From the NCBI GenBank assembly GCA_009823395.1, contig CM020515.1, positions 8,974,489 to 9,038,488 of the forward strand: a stretch of DNA of 64,000 nt, written 5' to 3'. This stretch comes from Thamnaconus septentrionalis (lineage: Eukaryota; Chordata; Actinopteri; Tetraodontiformes; Monacanthidae). Shown here one piece after another: positions 61,161 to 64,000 of this stretch (its first letter is position 1; every line of letters starts with the position of its first letter). The position numbers and the translations under genes are program-made. Below the pieces are notes generated by a model that saw only the letters and a list, made by a program, of their open reading frames with translations, was not told the origin of the DNA and made no database searches.

Positions 61161-63798
61161 ATTGCCTCTCTTCATTCTCTCATGCAATCTAAGCCCCAGA
61201 GCCGCCCAACCTGTTCAGAGGTCTGAACAACTGAATCTCTCAACAGGAAGTCAGCTGCTGAAGCTCACTCGAAACAACTGGCCCCTAAAAATAATCACAA
61301 GAAACTTGGTATAGCCGCCTTTTATTCGGTAACTTGTCATCATCTAAAGCTGATTTCTGAATTTCAAGATTCGAACAAAGGTGGAATGTTATTTCAGTCA
61401 CTATCGTTTTACACATTTTTCTAGCTGCAGAACATTTGCCTCCACCTTGAATGACACAAAGCCCTTCCAGACTCATGTATTAAGTGCACTGGCTTCACCC
61501 AGCTAATTTCCTTCAGCGGCGGCGCCAGCTTTATTTAAAGTCAGAATGGACCATTTTGGTCTTCTGATTCTTTTACGTTTTGGATGATGTGCCTCATTAT
61601 TCTTGATCCTCCCGCAGGAGCGAGTCTTTCTGAGTGTGTCCAACTACGTTTTCACTGTGATCTTCATGCTAGAAATGGCCATCAAGGTAAAAAAGAAAAG
61701 GAGAAAAGTCCCTCTTTCACGGCCGTCATCCGATCTTCCTCTTAAATTTTACTCTTTGACGGTGCGACCGAACGTTTCTTCCGGCAGGTCGTAGCTCTGG
61801 GTTTCTGCTTCGGCAATCAGACCTACCTCCAGTCCAGCTGGAATGTCCTGGACGGGCTGCTGGTGTTGGTGTCGCTGGTGGACATCCTCTTCTCGCTGGC
61901 CTACAGCGGCGGGAACCGGATCCTGGGCATCCTCAGAGTCCTGCGCCTCCTGCGCACGCTGCGCCCGCTCAGGTACGGAAGTCTGCGCCGCGCGTCCACA
62001 ACGCTCCGGGTGGAGGAATGGAGAGGCAGCCGCCGTCATGTATTTTGAATGCGCCCGCAGGGTGATAAGCCGAGCGCCGGGGCTGAAGCTGGTGGTGGAG
62101 ACGCTCATCACCTCCCTGCGGCCCATCGGCAACATCGTCCTCATCTGCTGCGCGTTCTTCATCATCTTCGGCATCCTGGGAGTCCAGGTGGGCGACACTC
62201 ACCCGCTCTTTGCCTAACGAGTCGATGCTGATAGAACATGACGCGCAAGCCGGGAGATTTCTTAAGTTTCTTAGTTCAGTTTCACTTGTCTATACAGCAA
62301 AAAGACTTTTTGAAGCATGTGTAAATAGGAGGCCTGTGCAATAATACTTCTGAGACATCTATTTATCAACATCACTAGAATGGAGTATTAGTAGTAGAAG
62401 TGTTATAGAATAAGCATTGTCTGTATTGAGAAAATGCATATTGACTAAGTTATTTATATCAGAGTTCGATTTTATGAAAAAGAGTGAATCAAATTTGACA
62501 CTGCAGGCAAACAGGGTAGTTTTTTTTCCAGAATGGTCACATTTTGTCATGTATGATCCACGTTATGCCGACTACAATACAAACACACACTTTTTGCTGA
62601 AATCCTATTAATTATATGTTCATGCCAAGCTACTTTTTTTGTGTCTAAAAGATTGAGATTTTTGTCTGTGAAAACTTGGCAAGAACATCAATGTTATCAA
62701 ATTCGACACAAAAAATATGAACAAAGTGACATGTAAAAATAAGAGTGGATTTTATTTATATGAGTTAATGATCATCATAATTGCAAAATAAATAACTACA
62801 TAGAATTTTCTGGCTATTTTTTATGGTTCAATGAGGACCAAAGTCAGTCTTTTAATGTCAGTTGAGCTACAATGCTAGAATGCTAAATGCTAGTTTTGCC
62901 CGGTAGCCACGATGAGCCCTGCGTTTATCGAAACTCTTTCCAAATCCTGTCCAGAGTTCAGTGAGATCGCTTCTTCACTTGTCAGATGTATTAATTTGCC
63001 CTGCTTTCAATGTGAATACGCCGCCCTGTTACTTCGACTGCAGCGTACATGCTAATCGCATTAGCGAAGCCTCGCAATTCCTCTTGTTCTGTCTTCTTCA
63101 TTGGATAAAACTACAAGGACACTGATTTATGACTCCATTCTGATAAAGATTGAGAATGGTGGCTTTGGCTCAGCAAGATGGATGCTGTTGCCTCTGGAAC
63201 CCCGGTGATCCGGCGACGTTCTGAAGCCAAATGCTTTCCCCCCCGAGCAGGTCATCCTTTCTAAACATCAGTAGGATCCAAACGGAGTCGTCCCTGGCAG
63301 GCTTTTCATTATTCTGCTTTGCCATCTCCCCGTTCCCGAGGACAGAGCGCAGAGCCTTTAACCCTGTGCCTCTTAAATGTCAGTTTTGCCGTGCAGCTGC
63401 GCGCGGCTTTATCGCCGGAGGGGAGGGGCAGGAAGTTTTTTGAATGTCAAACGAGCGATGAGCGCTGAGAGTGTGAATTTTGAGAAATTACCAAAGGTTA
63501 AGTGTAAAAAAAACAGGGGGAGGGGGATGGGGTATAATGACAAACAGGCAGGCTTTTTAGCTGAGTGCTGGGGGCAGAGCACGACAGCAACAGCGTCTCT
63601 AAAGCCTATTTTTCCTATTGTGACATTAACAGGAGGCGCTAATGACCCCGCCTTTCTCTGTCCAACCTGCAGCTGTTCAAGGGGAAGTTTTTCCACTGCG
63701 AAGGTGTGGACACCAGAAACATCACCAACAAGTCCGACTGTCAGCAGGCCAACTACCGCTGGATCCGACGGAAGTACAACTTCGACAACCTGATTCAG
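30418..63798 (+). CDS. cacna1h: Cav3.2 T-type calcium channel alpha-1 subunit, partial gene (23 internal coding exons)
   Basis: This gene encodes the pore-forming subunit of a low-voltage-activated (T-type) calcium channel. In the plasma membrane it carries transient Ca2+ current near resting potential. The window covers segment IS1 to the repeat III pore turret. The coding pieces are 30418-30529, 31341-31474, 31985-32082, 37176-37335, 39770-40052, 43486-43578, 44461-44699, 45773-46295, 47929-48095, 48210-48404, 50971-51122, 53537-53722, 53813-53930, 55806-55961, 57292-57379, 57453-57730, 58363-58731, 60773-60876, 60978-61101, 61618-61686, 61788-61972, 62061-62187 and 63673-63798. Phases match at every junction except inside the eighth exon. 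Pore glutamates are visible in repeats I (TLEGW) and II (TQEDW), as expected of T-type EEDD filters; repeats III and IV filters lie downstream. Cav3.2 rather than Cav3.1 or Cav3.3 is favoured by DGHN in IS3-S4, MNYPTILPS in the I-II linker and the II-III linker motifs. Teleosts may keep two ohnologues, so an a or b suffix is not assigned. Confidence 0.95.
30530..31340 (+). other. Intron between IS1 and IS2 exons
   Basis: 811 nt. Only poly-T runs and an ordinary pyrimidine tract before the acceptor are seen. Confidence 0.85.
31341..31474 (+). CDS. cacna1h: cacna1h exon: segments IS2 and start of IS3
   Basis: The exon encodes [19 protein letters not shown], then [18 protein letters not shown] and VIVMAG. 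The first half is IS2 with its acidic charge-transfer residues, and the second enters IS3 through the WNxLDF motif. The acceptor is TTCAG|G at 31340 and the donor GG|GTAGGT at 31475, phase 2. The aspartate pair near the exon start corresponds to the region where mammalian Cav3.2 has the aspartate that helps bind Zn2+ and Ni2+. Confidence 0.95.
31475..31984 (+). other. Intron between IS2 and IS3-S4 exons
   Basis: 510 nt with nothing recognisable beyond the splice sites. Confidence 0.85.
31985..32082 (+). CDS. cacna1h: cacna1h exon: IS3-S4 loop and IS4 voltage sensor
   Basis: The exon encodes [16 protein letters not shown], then [16 protein letters not shown], an S4 helix with regularly spaced arginines. 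The loop histidine of DGHN is the position that gives mammalian Cav3.2, but not Cav3.1 or Cav3.3, high sensitivity to Ni2+, Zn2+ and redox agents. NAS is an N-glycosylation sequon at the equivalent of the mammalian NVS. The acceptor is CCAG|G at 31984 and the donor A|GTAAGT at 32083. Serine AGT is split across the following 5.1-kb intron. Confidence 0.96.
32083..37175 (+). other. Long intron between IS4 and IS5 exons
   Basis: About 5.1 kb. Besides the inverted dispersed-repeat copy at 32225-32450 and a CTT run (33876-33897), it holds poly-A/T runs and no coding signal. Confidence 0.8.
32225..32450 (-). repeat. Dispersed teleost-type repeat relic, inverted copy 2
   Basis: GACCAGCAGGGACCGCCAAA at 32319-32338 is the reverse complement, with one change, of 7323-7342. 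The following AAATTTTTGTCCATTGTG matches 7188-7205 inverted. The conserved order shows one mobile family inserted in both orientations. Confidence 0.65.
37176..37335 (+). CDS. cacna1h: cacna1h exon: S4-S5 linker and IS5
   Basis: After two bases completing serine, it encodes [17 protein letters not shown], the IS5 helix with [17 protein letters not shown], then [14 protein letters not shown] at the start of the extracellular turret. The acceptor is ACTAG|G at 37175 and the donor AC|GTAAGC at 37336. The sequence is near-invariant with other vertebrate T-type channels. The following turret is much shorter than in mammalian Cav3.2, which is common in a variable extracellular loop. Confidence 0.96.
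37336..39769 (+). other. Intron before the repeat I turret exon
   Basis: About 2.4 kb. No convincing repeat or coding signal was found; it contains a G run (38245-38254) and poly-A near the 3' end. Confidence 0.8.
39770..40052 (+). CDS. cacna1h: cacna1h exon: repeat I extracellular turret and pore helix
   Basis: It encodes [36 protein letters not shown], an Ser/Gly/Ala loop, [18 protein letters not shown] and [13 protein letters not shown]. Six cysteines, typical of disulphide-braced T-type turrets, are visible. NLS is a glycosylation sequon. YYMTEEGED resembles the Cav3.2 turret more than the Cav3.1 or Cav3.3 turret. The acceptor is GACAG|A at 39769 and the donor CAG|GTAGGG at 40053; the exon ends in phase 0. 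A transposon-like element begins only 35 nt into the next intron. Confidence 0.95.
40088..40816. mobile_element. MITE-like element with imperfect TIRs
   Basis: AAAGGCCCAGTGCGTA (40088-40103) and TACACACTGGGCCTTT (40801-40816) are inverted with one mismatch. AAAGGCCCAGTG-type ends mark a family common in fish. A clean target duplication is not visible. The left end is 35 nt downstream of an exon donor (40053). Confidence 0.7.
40817..43485 (+). other. Remainder of intron before the selectivity-filter exon
   Basis: It contains CA (about 41141-41172), TG (41213-41240), TTTA (about 41290-41312) and a long TG tract (43030-43101), and then a CGCG/CA stretch (43250-43278). No coding signal. Confidence 0.8.
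43030..43101. repeat. (TG)n microsatellite
   Basis: About 70 nt of TG with GC interruptions near both ends. Confidence 0.95.
43486..43578 (+). CDS. cacna1h: cacna1h exon: repeat I selectivity filter and IS6 start
   Basis: Thirty-one codons: [18 protein letters not shown] then [13 protein letters not shown]. The glutamate in TLEGW is the repeat I selectivity-filter residue of the EEDD ring. The acceptor is CGCCAG|G at 43485 and the donor ATC|GTAAGT at 43579, both in phase 0. Confidence 0.96.
44221..44387. repeat. Long fold-back inverted repeat
   Basis: Arms 44221-44291 and 44317-44387 (71 nt each) are reverse complements with roughly 11 mismatches and a 25-nt spacer. The inner parts, including CCTTCTTGACATGTTT and GTTTTTTTCCA, match perfectly. 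Nearly the same peptide appears when either strand is translated, as expected of a palindrome. The hairpin ends 73 nt before the acceptor of the IS6 exon. Confidence 0.9.
44461..44699 (+). CDS. cacna1h: cacna1h exon: IS6 end and gating-brake helix
   Basis: It encodes [18 protein letters not shown] (IS6), then [36 protein letters not shown] and [18 protein letters not shown]. The post-IS6 region is the conserved helix-loop-helix gating brake of Cav3 channels, also reported as a calmodulin-contacting region. The acceptor GGCCAG|G is at 44460. The donor CACAG|GTCTGA at 44700 is weak at positions +3 to +6, but the split serine AG+C joins correctly to the next exon. Confidence 0.95.
44700..45772 (+). 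other. Intron before the I-II linker exon, with a diverged transposon relic
   Basis: From about 44757 (GAGCTGCAAACTAG) the sequence is AT-rich with GATCGACTATT-type words resembling degraded fish hAT elements. A stretch at 45075-45145 (GTGACGGTTTAAGAATGTGG) recurs with changes at 49087-49115. A CT repeat (about 45735-45761) precedes the acceptor. Confidence 0.5.
45735..45772 (+). promoter_or_regulatory. (CT)n polypyrimidine tract and acceptor
   Basis: About 27 nt of perfect CT, then GCTCGCTCCAG. The microsatellite functions as the pyrimidine tract of the exon starting at 45773. Confidence 0.8.
45773..46295 (+). CDS. cacna1h: cacna1h exon: I-II linker with histidine-rich region; reading frame broken in GC-rich repeats
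   Basis: The exon starts in frame with [17 protein letters not shown], matching the basic end of the gating brake. Two other frames carry further recognisable linker sequence: [16 protein letters not shown] (frame +1 around 45898-45960), like the His-rich stretch of Cav3.2 and Cav3.1, and [16 protein letters not shown] (frame +2, 46109-46156), a Cav3.2 hallmark. The exon is 523 nt, where phase-compatible neighbours require 521, so it holds two surplus bases. They probably lie in the GGC tract (about 45815-45845) and the eight-G run at 45995-46002. Sequencing or assembly error is likelier than a broken gene, because everything downstream is conserved. The acceptor lies after a CT repeat; the donor A|GTGAGT is at 46296. 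Confidence 0.85.
46390..46560 (+). repeat. Two-motif dispersed repeat, copy 3
   Basis: TTAGCCCTGTGTTTGCAGCC (46390-46409) is followed by CCCTTTGTGATGTCACAA at 46542-46559. Confidence 0.65.
46689..46749. repeat. (GATA)n tetranucleotide microsatellite
   Basis: About 15 perfect GATA units. Confidence 0.95.
46750..47928 (+). other. Remainder of I-II linker intron
   Basis: It includes GGAGGCTGTAAACAGAGTGC at about 46989, a reverse-complement partial match to the first motif of the two-motif repeat family, and a poly-T run (47041-47058). A TTG repeat (about 47877-47894) precedes the acceptor. No coding signal. Confidence 0.7.
47929..48095 (+). CDS. cacna1h: cacna1h exon: I-II linker, CPLC motif
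   Basis: It encodes [54 protein letters not shown] and [11 protein letters not shown] corresponds to SCPYCTRALE of mammalian Cav3.2, and the last residues to the conserved YEFTQ. The acceptor CTGCAG|G is at 47928. The donor CAG|GTTCGG at 48096 is weak. The next intron is 114 nt and open in this frame, so a continuous product through 48404 is possible. Confidence 0.88.
48096..48209 (+). other. Short 3n intron open in frame (possible retained intron)
   Basis: This 114-nt interval separates two cacna1h exons. It starts GTTCGG, ends CTCAG, and reads through as 38 stop-free codons in the frame of both flanking exons. The pyrimidine tract TTTTTTTCCTGCACC is present but lies 60 nt from the acceptor. 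No residues resemble T-type linker sequence, so splicing is the default reading. Confidence 0.6.
48210..48404 (+). CDS. cacna1h: cacna1h exon: end of I-II linker and IIS1
   Basis: It begins [18 protein letters not shown], then [36 protein letters not shown] and [24 protein letters not shown] is the conserved entry into IIS1. The acceptor CTCAG|G is at 48209 and the donor CAG|GTGAGC at 48405, phase 0. Confidence 0.95.
49190..49332 (+). mobile_element. Right-end fragment of the same transposon family as 20096-20520
   Basis: AATAAATATCTTGTAAA, GATTAATCACGATTAAAA and GACTGACAGCCC reproduce the last part of the 20-kb element in order. A matching left end is not seen, so this is a truncated or highly diverged copy. 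Confidence 0.75.
50046..50130. repeat. (GA)n microsatellite
   Basis: About 85 nt of GA with two CA interruptions. Confidence 0.95.
50971..51122 (+). CDS. cacna1h: cacna1h exon: IIS2 and IIS3
   Basis: It encodes [36 protein letters not shown] and [15 protein letters not shown]. These match the IIS2 acidic helix and the NPYNIFD entry to IIS3. The acceptor AACCAG|C is preceded by a strong C-rich tract. The donor AG|GTAGCT is at 51123, phase 2. Confidence 0.96.
51195..51735. mobile_element. Non-autonomous DNA transposon with TIRs and perfect target-site duplication
   Basis: The element 51205-51725 (521 bp) has inverted ends AGGGTTGCATGATT and AATCATGCAGCCCT, 14 nt with one mismatch. It is flanked directly by ACAGCTGTTT on both sides (51195-51204 and 51726-51735). 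The AGGGCTGCA-type end is common in fish hAT-like elements, but a 10-bp duplication is longer than the usual 8 bp. No transposase is visible. Confidence 0.9.
51736..53447 (+). other. Intron sequence upstream of the IIS4 exon
   Basis: It holds a CAG repeat (52347-52385) and otherwise no recognised feature up to the CT microsatellite. Confidence 0.75.
52347..52385. repeat. (CAG)n repeat, about 13 units
   Basis: Perfect CAG/GCA units on the sense strand of the gene, intronic. Confidence 0.95.
53448..53536 (+). promoter_or_regulatory. (CT)n microsatellite acting as polypyrimidine tract, with acceptor
   Basis: About 85 nt of perfect CT runs directly into CACAG at 53532-53536, the acceptor of the IIS4 exon. 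No other pyrimidine tract lies between the repeat and the exon. Confidence 0.9.
53537..53722 (+). CDS. cacna1h: cacna1h exon: IIS4 voltage sensor, S4-S5 linker, start of IIS5
   Basis: It encodes [54 protein letters not shown] and MLFIFTF. QADGGLS and the S4 arginines match Cav3.2 and Cav3.3. The acceptor TCACAG is directly preceded by an 85-nt CT microsatellite that serves as the polypyrimidine tract. The donor AG|GTGCCT at 53723 splits serine AG+T across a 90-nt intron. Confidence 0.96.
53723..53812 (+). other. 90-nt intron, multiple of three and stop-free in frame
   Basis: This short intron interrupts IIS5. Read through, it gives 30 stop-free codons in frame with both exons. Retention would put a polar, cysteine-rich insert into a membrane helix, which is unlikely to give a working channel. 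Two internal CAG trinucleotides after TTT (53736-53738 and 53758-53760) offer cryptic acceptors; the real acceptor is CTGCAG|T at 53812. Confidence 0.85.
53813..53930 (+). CDS. cacna1h: cacna1h exon: IIS5 end and repeat II pore helix
   Basis: It encodes [36 protein letters not shown] and [21 protein letters not shown] resembles Cav3.2 and Cav3.3 more than Cav3.1. The donor is CAG|GTACTT at 53931, phase 0. Confidence 0.96.
53996..54328. repeat. Teleost hAT-type relic rich in AAGTA words
   Basis: It starts AGAGGTGGCAGATTCTGTAC and ends GTATTTATACTTCGTTACTT with many TACTTAAGTAAAAGTA-like words inside. This composition and these ends are typical of a widespread fish transposon. The terminal inverted match is imperfect. 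Confidence 0.6.
54329..55805 (+). other. Remainder of intron before the repeat II filter exon
   Basis: It contains poly-A/T runs and a CA microsatellite (55384-55432). No coding signal. Confidence 0.8.
55384..55432. repeat. (CA)n microsatellite
   Basis: About 49 nt of CA. Confidence 0.95.
55806..55961 (+). CDS. cacna1h: cacna1h exon: repeat II selectivity filter and IIS6
   Basis: It encodes [36 protein letters not shown] and [16 protein letters not shown]. The glutamate in TQEDW is the repeat II filter residue. The acceptor CGCCAG|A is at 55805 and the donor GAG|GTGAGA at 55962, phase 0. The reading frame meets a stop soon after the donor, so splicing is required. Confidence 0.97.
56330..56600 (+). 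mobile_element. Non-LTR retrotransposon (LINE) ORF2 C-terminal relic
   Basis: The frame at 56475-56531 reads [20 protein letters not shown], close to the RxARLRWFGHVxRRDxEYIG end of ORF2 proteins in fish LINEs. A shifted frame near 56566-56601 reads [12 protein letters not shown], like the RRFMDVVKEDM that follows in such proteins. A stop codon and a frameshift between them make it a dead fragment. Confidence 0.7.
56601..57291 (+). other. Remainder of intron before the II-III linker exons
   Basis: Nothing recognisable other than the acceptor. Confidence 0.75.
57292..57379 (+). CDS. cacna1h: cacna1h exon: start of II-III linker
   Basis: It encodes [18 protein letters not shown] and [17 protein letters not shown] followed by an acidic stretch is the conserved start of the Cav3 II-III loop. 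The acceptor CGCCAG|G is at 57291 and the donor G|GTAAGT at 57380. The intron that follows is only 73 nt, the shortest in the window. Confidence 0.94.
57453..57730 (+). CDS. cacna1h: cacna1h exon: II-III linker with Cav3.2 hallmark motifs
   Basis: It encodes [36 protein letters not shown], then [22 protein letters not shown]-x-[13 protein letters not shown] and RRGSSSS are shared with mammalian Cav3.2 and argue against Cav3.1 and Cav3.3. The basic RRGSSSS cluster is a plausible kinase substrate. The acceptor GGCAG|A is at 57452 and the donor CTG|GTGAGC at 57731. Confidence 0.95.
57731..58362 (+). other. Intron within the II-III linker
   Basis: 632 nt. It contains a poly-T run (57924-57936) and a normal pyrimidine tract; nothing else was seen. 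Confidence 0.8.
58363..58731 (+). CDS. cacna1h: cacna1h exon: II-III linker, phosphorylation-rich region
   Basis: It encodes [48 protein letters not shown], a run of Glu and Asp, then a variable stretch ending EDDLDDD. The [17 protein letters not shown] block is very close to mammalian Cav3.2, where the II-III loop is a target of CaMKII and binds G-protein beta-gamma. The acceptor CTCCAG|A is at 58362 and the donor GAT|GTGAGT at 58732. Confidence 0.95.
59190..59484. repeat. Diverged tandem duplication, period about 176 nt
   Basis: AGTGAGAGGAAGCTCAGTGG ... TCAAATACAG ... CCAATCGAAAACAC (from 59250) is repeated as AGTGAGAAGGAGCCGACTGC ... TCAAATGCAG ... GAATCGATAGAAAATAC (from 59426). The preceding bases also align loosely. 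Confidence 0.6.
60341..60510 (+). repeat. Two-motif dispersed repeat, copy 4
   Basis: GTTTAGCCCTCTGTTTGCAG (from 60343) is followed by CCCTTTGTGACATCACAA at 60490-60507. The first motif is also matched in reverse at about 16613-16640 (GGCTGCAAACAGAGGGCTAA). Confidence 0.65.
60773..60876 (+). CDS. cacna1h: cacna1h exon: end of II-III linker before IIIS1
   Basis: It encodes [34 protein letters not shown] and two bases of the next codon. The PxWCxxxEDWxxYLFSPE pattern is the conserved pre-IIIS1 segment. The acceptor CCTCAG|A is at 60772 and the donor CA|GTAAGA at 60877. The next intron is 101 nt and starts with a CA repeat. Confidence 0.94.
60978..61101 (+). CDS. cacna1h: cacna1h exon: IIIS1
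   Basis: It encodes [36 protein letters not shown] and [23 protein letters not shown] is IIIS1. The acceptor GCTCAG|A is at 60977. The donor AAC|GTAAGG at 61102 is followed closely by a CA repeat. Confidence 0.96.
61102..61617 (+). other. Intron between IIIS1 and IIIS2 exons
   Basis: 516 nt. A CA microsatellite (about 61121-61158) starts 19 nt after the donor. Nothing else is recognised. Confidence 0.85.
61618..61686 (+). CDS. cacna1h: cacna1h exon: IIIS2 (69 nt)
   Basis: Twenty-three codons, [18 protein letters not shown] then EMAIK, forming IIIS2 with the acidic EM pair. The acceptor CCGCAG|G is at 61617 and the donor AAG|GTAAAA at 61687. It is phase 0 at both ends and a multiple of three, so skipping would stay in frame but remove a transmembrane helix. 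Confidence 0.95.
61788..61972 (+). CDS. cacna1h: cacna1h exon: IIIS3 and IIIS4 voltage sensor
   Basis: It encodes [54 protein letters not shown] and [17 protein letters not shown] is IIIS3, and the [14 protein letters not shown] series is IIIS4. NQT is a potential extracellular or loop sequon. The acceptor GGCAG|G is at 61787 and the donor AG|GTACGG at 61973. The flanking introns are 101 and 88 nt. Confidence 0.96.
62061..62187 (+). CDS. cacna1h: cacna1h exon: repeat III S4-S5 linker and IIIS5
   Basis: It encodes [36 protein letters not shown] and [18 protein letters not shown] is the S4-S5 linker and the rest is IIIS5. The acceptor CCGCAG|G is at 62060 and the donor CAG|GTGGGC at 62188. Confidence 0.96.
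62188..63672 (+). other. Intron before the repeat III turret exon
   Basis: 1,485 nt, AT-rich in the first half, without recognised repeats or coding signal. Confidence 0.8.
63673..63798 (+). CDS. cacna1h: cacna1h exon: repeat III turret, followed by a GC donor
   Basis: It encodes [36 protein letters not shown] and FDNLIQ. The family-typical [14 protein letters not shown] (two overlapping sequons) and KYNFDNL are present. Known family members break here, just before ALMSLFVL. The bases after the conserved end are CAG|GCAAGA, so the intron would be of the GC-AG class. The rest of repeat III is beyond the window. Confidence 0.94.
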
Positions 63799-63806
63799 GC
63801 AAGAGG
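63799..63806 (+). promoter_or_regulatory. GC-type 5' splice site
   Basis: GCAAGA follows the coding CAG at 63796-63798. Apart from the C at +2, the site keeps the strong CAG|GYAAG context typical of GC-AG introns. No GT donor that preserves the conserved protein end is nearby. Confidence 0.75.
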
Positions 63807-63881
63807 GGGGAAAAAAAGAAATAGCTGTTTGAGCAGCGTTTTGGGGAGTTCTTCAACAGTCAGGAAGTGCACAGTACAGCT

Positions 63882-63939
63882 CAATAATAATAATAATGAT
63901 GTGATTATTATTATTATTATCATTATTATTATCATCATC

Positions 63940-63992
<53 letters not shown>

Positions 63993-63996
63993 GATT
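63882..63996. repeat. (AAT)n / (ATT)n trinucleotide repeat with inverted halves
   Basis: AATAATAATAATAATGATGTG is followed by ATT and ATC units to the window end. The AAT block is complementary to the ATT block, so a hairpin is possible. It lies within the intron after the GC donor. Confidence 0.9.
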
Positions 63997-64000
63997 AGAT

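Noticed and set aside
30418..63798. Assignment to cacna1g or cacna1i
   Set aside because: Repeat III resembles cacna1i in places, but DGHN in IS3-S4, [24 protein letters not shown] and RAPSLKRR fit cacna1h.

Overview
The window is vertebrate nuclear DNA, almost certainly from a ray-finned (teleost) fish and probably a compact percomorph-type genome. The evidence is a multi-exon gene with introns as short as 73 to 114 nt beside introns of several kb, very dense CA/TG, GA and trinucleotide microsatellites, and many short relics that look like teleost DNA transposons and SINEs. There are no bacterial operons, tRNA or rRNA genes, or CRISPR arrays. The species cannot be named from the sequence.

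Only one protein-coding gene is supported: the central part of a low-voltage-activated T-type calcium channel alpha-1 subunit on the + strand. Twenty-three consecutive coding exons (30418 to 63798, about 4.1 kb of coding sequence, roughly 1,360 codons) run from segment IS1 to the start of the repeat III pore turret. Both ends of the gene lie outside the window: the N-terminal exon(s) are upstream, and the rest of repeat III, repeat IV and the C-terminus are downstream. Paralogue-diagnostic positions point to cacna1h (Cav3.2) rather than cacna1g or cacna1i. They include the metal-site motif DGHN in the IS3-S4 loop, MNYPTILPS in the I-II linker, and ELKM / [11 protein letters not shown] / RRGSSSS / RAPSLKRR in the II-III linker. 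The teleost a or b ohnologue cannot be decided here.

Layout: 1-30417 is non-coding, read as one very large 5' intron (perhaps with further upstream sequence). It is rich in microsatellites, including a striking nested CTG/CTT array near 9.9 kb and a degenerate GATG minisatellite near 23.5 kb. Its 3' end looks like a minor-spliceosome (U12, AT-AC type) acceptor. 30418-44699 holds repeat I. 45773-48404 holds the I-II linker and IIS1. 50971-55961 holds the rest of repeat II. 57292-60876 holds the II-III linker. 60978-63798 holds repeat III up to the turret. All exon junctions keep the reading frame except one GC-rich linker exon (45773-46295), which carries two surplus bases. One intron uses a GC donor.

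Introns carry several transposon remnants recognisable by their own structure. These include a 521-bp element with 14-bp terminal inverted repeats and a perfect 10-bp target duplication, a long fold-back hairpin ending about 70 nt before an exon, two MITE-like elements with terminal inverted repeats, a 72-bp element with 15-bp perfect inverted ends, a LINE ORF2 relic, and a four-copy dispersed family defined by two motifs about 150 bp apart. I found no convincing new multi-gene system. The most interesting observations concern splicing: the U12 acceptor, the GC donor, microsatellites serving as polypyrimidine tracts, and very short in-frame stop-free introns.
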